Shown here piece after piece: positions 22,615 to 33,012 of a DNA stretch of 64,000 nucleotides. The notes beneath the pieces were generated by a model, which was given only the letters and a program-made list of their open reading frames with translations, was not told the origin of the DNA and made no database searches. The stretch is from positions 423,188 through 487,187 of the forward strand of contig ML769385.1 in NCBI GenBank assembly GCA_009733575.1, given 5' to 3'. Numbering within the stretch: position 1 is the stretch's first letter; every line of letters begins with the position of its first letter. Position numbers and translations under genes: made by a program. Source of the DNA: Gymnopus androsaceus JB14 (Eukaryota > Basidiomycota > Agaricomycetes > Agaricales > Omphalotaceae).

Positions 22615-24572
22615 GTGCAATCCCCCGCGACTGCTCTCCTTCAATTCTTTGTACTTCTTTGAAGACTTTAGGGGAATTTAAAGACAGGTAGCACTAGAAT
22701 ACAACAACAGGTAAGTGTATATAATTTCTGTAATTGTTTTCATACTCACCGGAAAATCCTAGGATGTTTAGAGCAAGGATAAGGAAAGAAAGGGAAAGCT
22801 ATAGATGAGTACTCCGTTCAAATATCAAACTGTAACTTTGATCATACAAGCCTCCCACTCTTTTATTACTTGGTTACAAAGCTGCCTCGAGGCATTGAGA
22901 AACGGGTCGAAACCCTATGTAGGGTATCTCACCTCCGTTCCCTTGATAAATGATTGGTGATACAGTAACATACTTCACAAAATGTACATAAACGGCACAT
23001 TACACAGCGACTAATCTTGAGCGCCCATCCGTTTACTGTCACAATATCAGCAAACCAACAATCTCAAAAAGGCAGGAAGGGTCTGGAAACTTGGTCGGAC
23101 ATTCAAACCTCGTTGCCGCTGTTCAAGATAACAGCTCTACGTACATATGCTACGTCGGTGCCACAGCATTGAAGAGGCCTCACCCCGCCCTACTTCACCC
23201 TTGACCTCACGGGCACCCCGTGGCTCCTCCGTGAATGTATAATTTGGCGCATCGTGCCCGTCCTACGACGTATAAAATCTTCTCCATGTATGGAGGTCCA
23301 ACAGAGGTCCAACAGAGTATATGCAGGTTGCCGTAACCCTTGCCGCCGCACTTATCTTCCAATCACAAGCTTTCCTTCTCTGTTCGGACTTTTCCACAGG
23401 CCCGCTTTGACTTTCAACGCCTTCAAGATGTCATCATTGTGGCGTCGTCCCTCTCTTATCTCGAACCCAACCCAAGACTTGCCCAAGACCATTCCAATAT
23501 GACTGCCGACTGGATTTCTTGCGCCTGAAAATGGCCTCTCAATCATCATCTATGCATCATACGCCAGATCCTCACACAACACTTGAAATGGTTGGAATGT
23601 GCCACGAACTTCTCGGGGTGTCCTAATCGCAACTAGAGCACTGGCTTTCAACTTTCTTTGAAAGTTTCCTCCGAGTAGGTAGCCTATTCAAACCAATCCC
23701 AGTATCGTTCGTATTCATTTGATCCGTTCTAATCCTCGTAGATGCCTTTGAATGAATGACTCCAAATGAGCACTCCGATACGCATATATCCCATATGTAC
23801 TATCCGCAAATAGCCATATGCTGTCGGTGATCGCCAAGGTCTGCATGAATGTTATGAATCATACATGAAAACCGTTTATGATTGGCACCGTCCCCGGTTT
23901 CTCTCAGACTCTCACCAGCTTTCCCGAGGTTTCTACGAACACAATTTCTGGATTTCTAGATCGCCTCCAATGTCACGCTTGCAAAGAGCTAGTTTAAATA
24001 ACTCTAGACTCTCCCATAGTTCAGATGCTTATGGGGGTGAACATTCAAATCTTTTCTATCACAGCAGTCGAATGATATCAAGAGATAATCGACGTCCAAC
24101 AAGAGTATAATAGCTATAACTAATACAAGTTTCAAGTCCTCTACGAATACTTATGTGGCGCATTGTACTACATCTCGGGGTTTGCTTCTCTGTACATAGA
24201 CTAAAGGCTGCCCGATTATAATTATCACAATCTAATCGACATCGGACATGACCTTCCCTCCCTCTTATCTGAATAATCATTGTTCTATATCAGTTTTAAC
24301 AGAGTGCGACAAGGAAGTTTTATAAATCGTAGTGTGTTGCGGTCAGATTGCGGCTTTTGATTTACCCTTCTATCCTAGTAAGATCTTTGCTCTCATGCCA
24401 CAGGTTTCCCACTCATGAGAAGTACTAGTAAACCCTTGGAGTAGATTAAGATTGGTCTCGCGACCTTCAAGTTCAGATGAAGACTTTTTAAAAAGCTGAT
24501 TTGGCATCTTTATAGAGCTTCATTTAGGAAGCGCATCTTTTTTCGAGTCTCTACGATAAGTTTAAGGTTTGT
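22615..24572. other. Gene-poor spacer, left part
   Basis: This is about 2 kb without a supportable gene. It includes the promoter of the preceding minus-strand gene. A short direct duplication (GGTCCAACAGA twice) sits near 23297-23318. Frames present are short and lack family character. Confidence 0.45.
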
Positions 24573-24991
24573 TATTCCAAGACCTTCTCCCGTGCGGGAT
24601 TACAGAGGTTCAGCTTCGCACTTGTCCCTCCATCACTGCAGAGCTCGACATACTGATACATCGTCCTCTTCTTGCCTGAGAAAGAGGTTCCTCTCTCTCT
24701 GCCCTGAAGTGCCCTATACTGTTCAAAGACAGGACCTTCTCCTCCCGTAACCTGCATCCCGGTCTTCAGAGTAATCGCCTTAGCCAGCAATAATATACTG
24801 CGGTAGCGGGGCTATCACAAATTTCAAAGCCTAATAACGGTATCTCCGATTCATCCTGTCCTCGGGAACGAGTCAAGCGACAAAGATGGATTGAAAACAC
24901 TTACTGTACTCACCGCAAGCTGTAAATCACTGCCTTGATTATCTGAGAAAACGTCGACCTCTACGGGCACGCTGTATACAGCGTTTTTCTT
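24573..24991 (-). pseudogene. Coding-like relic, right-hand side lost to transposon insertion
   Basis: On the minus strand a frame NAVYSVPVEVDVFSDN...LQLA ends at a good donor (GTGAGT near 24920). It resumes after an intron as AITLKTGMQVTGGEGPVF, continues through KKRTMYQYVELCSDGG and stops at 24573. This has the look of true protein sequence, yet I do not recognise it. Its upstream end coincides exactly with the left end of the transposon, so the host sequence was probably interrupted by it. The first codons overlap the target-site duplication. No start codon or complete gene can be built. Confidence 0.35.
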
Positions 24992-26630
24992 GGCCTATGT
25001 CCCATGTCTGTTCAGATGAAGATTTTTTCAAGTTTTCAAGTTGGGAGAAAGAGAGAAAAGAAAAGGAAAAGGAGAGAGTTTATTAGGCATACCATAGATT
25101 ATTGTGACAAGAGTAGTTACCAAGAAATACAATAACGAGTGCACTATTCAAGTTTCGCCATTTGATTTCAAGTTGAATACAAGCGCCCATTTGGCTTGGG
25201 TTTTTGACAGCGCGTGGCATTTCAAGCCCATGTCCTTTCGGAGAAACGGCTCGATTTGGACTAAGGATTCAGCCAATCATTTTCAAGATGTTATAAATCT
25301 CAAAAGATAATGATGAAGCGCCCGGGTAGCGCTTGAGATAACACACCGATTAACTTGTTTTAGAGCCGACACGCAGGAGTGGGACCGACGGCATGCCCGA
25401 ATGCAAAAACATGAGAACTCGTTCAGCTCCCAACGGGATTGGATGAGGATAAGTGCATTTGAAAGCAATTGTGAAGGTCTATTTAGCTCCCCGGTCCCGG
25501 AGCCCATGCATAGACTAAAAAATATACTATTTTCGTGCACCATAAATTTTCCGGAGACTCTAACACGGTAACCCCACGCTATGACTTGCAAAATAAAAAA
25601 TAAAATAGAACATCAATTCCTTGTACTATATTCCTCCTCCTGTTTAAGTTGTACTATCTGATGCATTCCAGGCCATAACTGGACTCGGAGCTCAGGACTG
25701 TTAACAAGGGATCCCAAGCATGTAAGTACCTTTGTTATGAGCTGGGACTGAGTTTGGAAGAAAATGGAAGGGAAGGAGATATAGTCTGAGTTAACTTGAC
25801 AATTCTAGTGATACAGCACAGTGGTATTTAAGTGATCTAAGTGAAGGAGTAGTAAGTAAGTAAATCCAAGAATAAATCAGGAATTTAGCATTTATGCATA
25901 AATAAAACATTCCTAAAAGCTCCTAAGGTCAGTTTCAAATGTCTGAGAAGCATGTATGCATGCACATCAGCAAAGCCTGTATTGACTGGGATGAGCGGGA
26001 CTACACTGGGAAAGGCAAGATATGGATAAAATCCTTATAAAGTTATATGAATGGCTCTCAAGCTCGCTTACTCATGGCCTCAAACTTAATTTTGGCTTGA
26101 GGTATACTAAATAAAATGTATTAGAGTGACATGTTGCGAGGAACATATTTTACAAGTCTTAATTAACAAGTTATTTTGCTTCCGAGTTTGAAGTTGTTAG
26201 AGCCTCGAGATTAGTTATAAATACAGAAAAATTATATGTCTTTGCTGATCTATATAGGGAGATCCCTAGAGCTTCAGATCGCTTTCAAGAGCTCTCAAAA
26301 TTGTCCAATTCCATTGAGAATTGAACAAGTTACTGAGCTTTTGCATTCGGAGTAAATTTTTTGTACCTGGGACCAACAGAGTTGAAAATACATAAGTGTA
26401 CTGTATCGTTAATTACAATGTAGCTAGGATTTATGGACACATTATATCTTTGAAACTAATCTACATACTGTCCTGGAATCCTGGAAGTCAATGCGACGCG
26501 CACATTGGCGGCCATGTGAGATATATATAGGTATATATACACTTACGTGTCCATCATGGCTCATGATGGACAACGTAATGTCCCATGTCCGAATTCGGAC
26601 ATGGGTCTGAACAGACATGGGACATGGGCC
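24992..26630. mobile_element. Non-autonomous DNA transposon (1,639 bp) with 25-bp TIRs and 8-bp TSD
   Basis: The left end reads GGCCTATGTCCCATGTCTG and continues to 25016. The right end (26606-26630) is its reverse complement with one mismatch, T against C at the fifth base, so the 25-bp inverted repeats match at 24 positions. Both sides are flanked by the identical 8-mer TTTTTCTT (24984-24991 and 26631-26638), a target-site duplication. The interior is AT-rich and holds no transposase frame, so the element would need a partner in trans. Eight-bp duplications are known for hAT and for the fungal KDZ superfamilies; the termini alone do not decide between them. The right end carries extra palindromes built from the TIR motif. 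Confidence 0.75.
26554..26624. repeat. Nested palindromes at the transposon's right end
   Basis: A perfect 24-bp palindrome spans 26582-26605 with centre GAATTC and arms CCCATGTCC/GGACATGGG. It lies between 11-bp inverted arms TGTCCCATGTC (26579-26589) and GACATGGGACA (26614-26624). Just left, GTCCATCATG and CATGATGGAC form another hairpin around 26560. The repeated CCCATGTC core is the TIR motif, so these are likely subterminal transposase-binding repeats. Confidence 0.65.
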
Positions 26631-26638
26631 TTTTTCTT

Positions 26639-27688
26639 GACAAGTGAGTGTCCGGTTAATAGTATAATACAACGATCTTTAATGCTAATAATATCAAGAT
26701 GTAACTTTTACAAGGAAGCTCTGACGAAGAGACAAGCCTCGCGGTGTGCCTAGTAGAGACTGTTGAGTCGTTGACGCAATACGACAGACTGTGCACTCCG
26801 GTTAGATTACAAACCGTAAAATACCGCACAAGGATGGCACATATAGTAGCTATATCCAGGTCCACATTAGTACTGTTATGCTCCGAGATTATTACTGATA
26901 ATATCTTGGGGTCGGATCGTGGAGCGTAGAGCTATGTCTAGAAGATTGGGATGAGAGGAATCGATTGAAAGACTCTGGGATTTCTTCGGTCCATATTATC
27001 TGTAGAATCATGTACACGCCCTCTTGATTCCGAGGAAACTGCTCATCGATACGCCTCATGTACGGCCAGCCTAAGGAAATGACGAGTAAATGAACTCATG
27101 ATGAATTCAAGGAGGTTTTGGAAGCAGGGAGACATCTCGGCGGGGATATCTTTGTGCAGTTTCTGACATCGAGTTCTTCTGAGATATACTGGCACATGTT
27201 TGGCCTTGAGGTGAGGAAGCTTCTTGAGCGGTGGCTCGGGTCCTGGTCCGCCGAAAGCTATGGAGACCTAAAAATTTTTGACCAGACACGAGAGGTAAGA
27301 GTATTAATTCAGATTTAAGAGAGAGATGCGCCGATAGCAGAAAGCAGTCGACTCGCCGCTTCAGCCTTCAAGTTGTTATGATCAGCAATCTTACCAGACT
27401 TACTTAGGTAGGTAGCTTGAGTTTGTGCGTCAGTGTCTACTGTTTAGGCTGCCATCTAGGTTCTGCGAACTGTTCTCAGATCTCAGAGACAGAAGCAAAG
27501 GATGTTGGAACGGAAGCAAATGAAGCAGCGCCTAACTAGAGCGCTCAGATCGTCATAACACCCAATTCACGTGTTTGTGCTCATCCTGCCCAAATCCTCA
27601 TCTTCATCCTCATTGTTCTAAAGCAGCCATTTCTTTTTAGGATTTCATTACTGTTACCCGTGGCTCTGGGTGCCACTTTCGACGAACA
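26639..27688. other. Gene-poor spacer, right part
   Basis: This stretch of 1.05 kb has only short frames. A plus-strand frame around 27110-27300 (GGDIFVQFLT...WHMFGLEVRKLLERWLG) has protein-like composition but no start, partner exon or recognisable family. The last 150 bases before 27689 should include the GPC1 promoter. Confidence 0.4.
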
Positions 27689-29688
27689 ATGCAAGATTCC
27701 GCGCCAAGCACGCCACCTTTAAATGGGAATGGGAATGGGGGCAAGAACTATTTCTCAGACCGCCTTGAACGTTTTAAACGCGAAGATATGGCAGAATGGA
27801 GTAGTGCATTTACTTTACTAGGTCCGTCTGGTAAACTGCTTGATCGCGCTCAGTTCCTAACATTTTTTTCTGTTAGACACAATGGAGACTTTCTTCGACT
27901 CACATGTAGACCTTCTTCAACGAAAACTACAACGCCACTCGGATAGACTTAGAGTGAGGGCAGAGGAGGCCCTCAAAATGCGCGATTTGTCCGCTGCTGG
28001 AGACCATATAACAGAGAACTTTGAGAAGGAGGTTAAAAGCTTCAAGCTCAAGGTGCGCATTTCTCTGGGTCTTGAACGAGAACTATCGCCCCCCATTCCA
28101 TTACAATTATGTTGCTTTCACGGTATGAACTCCCTATCTCAACTCAACCGCTTCTCGCAGGTGTCTTCAAGGATGACCAAACTTGCCAGCTCATGGCAAT
28201 CTGCAAAAGTCGTCCGAACGCGTGAAAAGATTTCGTTCTTTTTTGGTGTCATGTCGCTTTTGATTTCGGCCTTGCTATTTGGGCTAGCTCCTCAGTGAGT
28301 CTTTACATCCAATATTTGTCCCTTCCTCATTGTCTGTAGATGGGTCCACATAGCGTATACCTTGCAGGCTTGTGAGTTCTTTAGATTTAATAACCTTTCT
28401 GCTCCTGATCCACTGCTCGCAGCATATCTTCTTCCCTATCGGGCTTATACGTATAAAAAGTTGGCTTGTGCGTGCTGCTCAAAGTTGAATTTGACCGAGT
28501 AAGAAGCTGACAGACAGTTCCTTTAAGATCATTACTTCCTTTTCGACCTGTGCTATTTCGCGACAATACTCAACTTCATCTACATCTGGGTTTTTCCCCA
28601 CTCGCCTGCATTGCTTGTTGCATGCTACTGCTTGAGCCATGGAAGTCTTGCGAGCGCAGTGATCACCTGGAGAAATAGTCTGGTATTCCATGACCAAGAT
28701 AAAGTCACTAGCCTTTTTGTGCATATCTTCGCCCCTTTTACCTTCACAGTCATAAGGTATTTTTCTTTTTCCTCTGTATATCCACATTGACCTTGCGTTT
28801 GCAGACATTATTATCCCAACGCTGAAGAACGATTCCCAGCTCTTCGAGAAGTGCCGCATTTAAACCCATTACATGCTCTCGCTATTAGCGGAGGAATCTG
28901 TGAGTAAAGCTGTCTTTATATCTTGTCTTTTCATTGAACAAATTTTCAGACCTGATATGGCAACTTCTCTATTGGAAGGTGATCTCAATCCTTTTATCTG
29001 CTCATGATTTCATCTCATATTTTACCATAGTTTGTCTATATTGACCGCCGCGAAAAGATTGAGTCTGGGCAACGCACAACCTCCATGTCTTTCATGCTGA
29101 ATACGAAGAGAGGCGTGATTGGGCAAGTACTATGCAAAATTCCGCCCAATACACGTGCTCCGGCCTTCATGTTTGGCCAGCTTAGTAAGTCTATCTAGGG
29201 CGATGTGCTATGGCAAACTCTAATGAAGTGTAAAGTCTATAGCCTTGTCACTGAATTGCCGGCTGTCTTCTTGCTTTATGACTCCCCGTTCTGGAGTGGT
29301 GCCTTCCTCATATTCATCTTTTCGGTGAGTGTCTGGAATGGTGGCGGCTTTTATATCGAGGTTTTCGGTAGGAAGTAAGTGTTCAAACTTTACACTTGGC
29401 ATAACATACTGAATATCTTTACAAAGGTTCGAACGTGAGCTCGAAGCTCTCCGAAAAGAACTCGCCGAAAGCGCGCAGGCCAGATCAGGTCGGTCGAGTC
29501 CTACCGATGATTCCTCCGTGGCCCTATCTCGGTTCACCAGCGAAGACAATCTTTCCTCGCTCGGTCACGACAGCTCCGACTCCTCGAATTCATCGCCCTT
29601 GCTTGCCAATCAAACATTGCCGCACATCGAATCGGGATCAGAGCCAAACTTTGAAGGCCTACAGATGAAGGCGAAGAAGGAGCAGTGA
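27689..29688 (+). CDS. GPC1: Glycerophosphocholine acyltransferase (former DUF2838)
   Basis: About ten exons encode a protein of roughly 430 residues. After a hydrophilic N-terminus (FSDRLERFKREDMAEW) and a helical segment come eight or so membrane spans. Marks of the Gpc1 family include VRTREKISFFFGVM, AYTYKKLAWHYFLFDLCYF, CLSHGSLASAVITWRNSLVFHD, HIFAPFTFTVIRHYYP, RTTSMSFMLNTKRGVIGQ and SVWNGGGFYIEVFGRKFERELEAL. Gpc1 transfers an acyl chain from acyl-CoA to glycerophosphocholine to remake phosphatidylcholine. The C-terminus is Ser-rich and probably cytosolic. All junctions I checked are in frame with GT-AG introns. Confidence 0.85.
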
Positions 29689-30002
29689 TCTTCACCTATA
29701 TTAAAGAGCGCTACGAAACGGCCTTGTCTCAATAGCCTGTATCGGTCTCCGGATTGTATATCTAGTTCCCCTCGTACTTTACCCATTGATTTACTGTTTG
29801 TTTATTCTACGTCTTTTTCACGCTTGCCGATACGACCTTTTATGTGGTCCACTACTTGTTTAGCTATGAACCTGTTACGAACACATACACTACTGCTTCG
29901 TTATCTACCAGATTCCTTCTATTATATCTGTAATGTCATTTGGGAATTGAGCGCGAGTAAGCTGCTTCAATCCGGACCGTGCAGTGTTTAAATCCAACGC
30001 CT

Positions 30003-32436
30003 ATGTCAGCCCTCCCGCTAGACTCCAAAGCACCATCTAGCTCTAGTTTCAAGCTCGAATCTATCCCCAAAATTGACAAAAATCATTTTATTTCTTCATT
30101 TGTAGATGCCCAAAAGCTTCATGCCAAATTACACGCCGAAGAAGGTCGCGCTCTTTGGGATAATCTAGAAACATCACATAGCCGATCTCAGAACGAGAAT
30201 ATCACTGGATTTTCTACTCCTGTCTTGATTCCTAGAAATCCGAAAACCCCTGCGACAAACAGTCTCAATGAAGCGAATCCGCACAAAGAAGTCATTCCGA
30301 CTAGGATGACAAGCCCTACCAAGAAAACGAAACCGAAACCGCAAAAACATTCCGAACCAACGCCCAAAGAGCTCTCGAATCCCAAGAAGGTCCAGATCAC
30401 TGAGAAAAGCAAGAAACGAACTGAGAAGGCTTTCGATGACGATGAAACCGCCGCCAGTGGGTCTGCTATCCATCCTCTGCTTGTTTTTTTTAATCGATGA
30501 CTCTGCCACAGGACTAGCAGAACGCCGTGACAAGAAACGCGCCAAGCGAGAAATCGTACGGCCAACAGCAGACGAGAATAACGGCGATTCTGACGATGGT
30601 GATTCTAAACGACAAGCCAAGGGATCCGGAAAGAAGAGAACGAAAGCTGCGGCCACCCGTAATCATGCACCTGGTCTGGCACTCATGCTTGGTTTCACCG
30701 CGACCAATTTAGGAAAGAACCGTCTAACAGTAAGTCTGGATTCTTTGATCATATATCAGAGTCTTTACGGGCTATGTTCAGGCTCCTCCGCCTGTCCTCG
30801 GTGTATTCAACAAAGGCAAAGCATCGACGAAAACTCAAGTTCGCCAAAAGTCTAGCAAAGGTTCGTCGCTAATACTGCCGTTGATTTACAAGCGGTTCTC
30901 AGCTTTCATACAGTCATCAAGTCAACAGCTTTCATTGAGTCCGTTTTCCTAGGAGGAACATCTAAAGCACGGGAATCGCGTCCGAAATCTCCTTCAAGTG
31001 ACCACTCTTCATCCATTGAAGAGGACCCGACTCCCGCCTCCCCGACGAAACTCGAGACGAAGAAATCCCGCCAGCCTCCTCGCAAGAACGATTCCAGAAG
31101 CTCTACACTAACGAGTTCGCCATCTCTTGATGAAAAGACTGTATCTGCCCCCGTTCGCGCCGAATCGGAGGTATGGGACATCGAACGCGACGAATATCGC
31201 CTTCCCTCGACTGTTTCTTCTTTTGCTTTGGAGCACCAGTGCAGCGTTGTCCTGCCTACACATGACTTTTCATGGGGAAAGGGAAATATAGAGCAAGCAA
31301 GAGAGAACACTGAGCCTTTAGCTAACGACCAGGACATGAACTCTCAGGTCACCAGCTCGTTGGCTCCATCGCAGTCTGCATCTCAGCATGGCTTGTCTGG
31401 CCGAGTGCCCAATCCTGGAGCTACTTCCAAATACTTTATCTCACAACAACCCCAGCCCGTGGCTGCTAAATTGACGGCTCACGATACAACGATGCCTTCG
31501 AATTCACCTCCACCGTCACCTTTGGCTCAAGCGAGCTCCCAGAAACATACTCCTGACTACTACATCGATAAACTTCCACTGCCTCCTCGGCCAGATATGC
31601 AGATAAACGATTCTTTCTCTCTAGCCCAATCTCCAAAGGACACGTCTCCTGCGAAGCGACCTTATGCATCGCCCTCGTATATCGCAGAGGAAGTGTGGGG
31701 AGATCCCCTCGTTTTCTCCGATCCTGTTCACCTCGACGACGACGTTGATATTCCCTATCATGATCAACAGATTTATTCTGAAGTCCTTCCTTACGATGTC
31801 GCTTATCCCCACGACTTTTATATCCCGCCGAGGGTTGATGCGCCTCCATTGTTGCTTGATCAATTTTACGATGACAATGACGATGTCGCAAACTCGGTGG
31901 GCTCGTTTGACGATGACGACTGTGAAAGGATAGACTACGATGGCTATGAGATGGCGCAGGAAGAATATCTGGACGACCACAACTTTTACGATGAATCGGG
32001 AGACTTTACCTTTGACCCTCAGCACTGTGTCGAATACGATGATGTGCAAACGGTCCAAGGCCACGATTGGCAGTATGAGACTGTAGAAGAATATCTTGCC
32101 GCCGAAGACGACGAGGCTGCGTTGTTTGAGATGGGGATTTACGAGACGGACATACAAGAAAGTTGCTCCGAGATGGGTGCGTTTAGTGACGTTTGTATGG
32201 GGTCGGAAGTGGATGATGGGGAGATGGGCATTGAGGAAATGGACGTGCAAGAAAGTCGCTCCGAAATGGACTGGGAGGTGGAGGAAGGGATATCTAGTTT
32301 CTTGCAAGGCCGTGAGCTGCTGCTAGGGTTTGCAAGTGGACGGCGGGAAGCGAGTGAGTGGCCTGGACGCGTCTCGTTTGCGGAGGCGGATGTGGCAAGA
32401 AATCTGAAGGGCCACTGGTTGCCACAACGATTATGA
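30003..32436 (+). CDS. Basic-to-acidic hypothetical protein, probably nuclear
   Basis: Four or five exons encode about 760 residues. The N-terminal part is Lys/Pro-rich with several nuclear-type basic clusters (SPTKKTKPKPQK, EKSKKRTEK, ERRDKKRAKREIVRP). A conserved-looking core reads HAPGLALMLGFTATNLGKNRLT, then after an intron APPPVLGVFNKGKAS. A middle segment (SEVWDIERDEYRLPSTVSSFALEHQ) precedes a long disordered region and a very acidic tail full of Asp/Tyr/Glu. The acidic tail contains two similar copies of a QESCSEMG/QESRSEMD segment near its end. I do not recognise the family. Basic clusters, a short core and an acidic tail suggest a chromatin or transcription factor partner. The start at 30003 follows a likely UTR; an in-frame non-ATG extension upstream is ignored. 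Confidence 0.6.
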
Positions 32437-32464
32437 TACGCTTGATGTGAAGTTGGAAGTGTGC

Positions 32465-32582
32465 TGTGGACGGCGGGAGGAGTGACTGAACTCTGAGCGT
32501 CGCGTTTTGGGGTCGGACGTGACAAGAAACCTGGGCCTGGGTCTGAGGCTCAGGTCTCAGGCCACTGGTTGCCACAATTATT
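32465..32582. repeat. Degenerate duplicate of the preceding gene's 3' end
   Basis: Positions 32465-32582 repeat, imperfectly, 32337-32440. Shared in order are GTGGACGGCGGGA, a GTCTCGTTTGCGG/GTCGCGTTTTGGG segment, GGACGTGACAAGAAA against GGATGTGGCAAGAAA, and GGCCACTGGTTGCCACAA. The second copy lies behind the stop codon. Confidence 0.65.
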
Positions 32583-32664
32583 GTACCCCAGATTCTTAAA
32601 ATAGTTATTTTTCATTAATATTGTCATGATCGTTGTCAATAATTGTACCAGGCCGTACAGTACG

Positions 32665-32937
32665 ACGCGTTGAATCAAGATTGAGGTCAAAAAACATTGA
32701 AGCATAATAAATAAACATTTAAATGGCATAGGAAAGTGACAGACAAATTACAGCACGGGGAGTGGAACTATCGGATTTTTCGGCTGTTTGCACTACTGGT
32801 ACTGTATAATTATTGCGGGAAGAGTCTAAGGCCGTAGGCGACGCGTCGCAAATTTGCGATGCACCTGACGTGACAGTCACGTGTGCTCCACAGTGACAAA
32901 TTATCACGTGCAATATCGTGACAATCTTTTGACGCGT
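32665..32937. promoter_or_regulatory. Palindrome-rich promoter with MCB- and E-box-like sites
   Basis: Upstream of the SLIP-GC-like gene lie three ACGCGT cores (32665-32670, 32841-32846, 32932-32937) and two CACGTG cores (32878-32883, 32905-32910). GCGACGCGTCGC (32838-32849) and TCGCAAATTTGCGA (32846-32859) are perfect overlapping palindromes. ACGTGAC-A-GTCACGT (32868-32882) is a perfect spaced one. In yeasts ACGCGT is the MBF site of G1/S genes and CACGTG binds bHLH factors; use here is inferred. Confidence 0.5.
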
Positions 32938-33012
32938 GACAAAGCTTGTTGAATTACTTGATTGCTCCTTGATTGCTCCTGTCACCATTCGCGCCACTCT
33001 CGCGCTTCATAA

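Noticed and set aside
22615..27688. tRNA, rRNA or other RNA genes in the gene-poor region
   Set aside because: I looked for A-box/B-box (GGTTCGANTC) patterns and cloverleaf arms and found no convincing candidate. A covariance-model search would decide.
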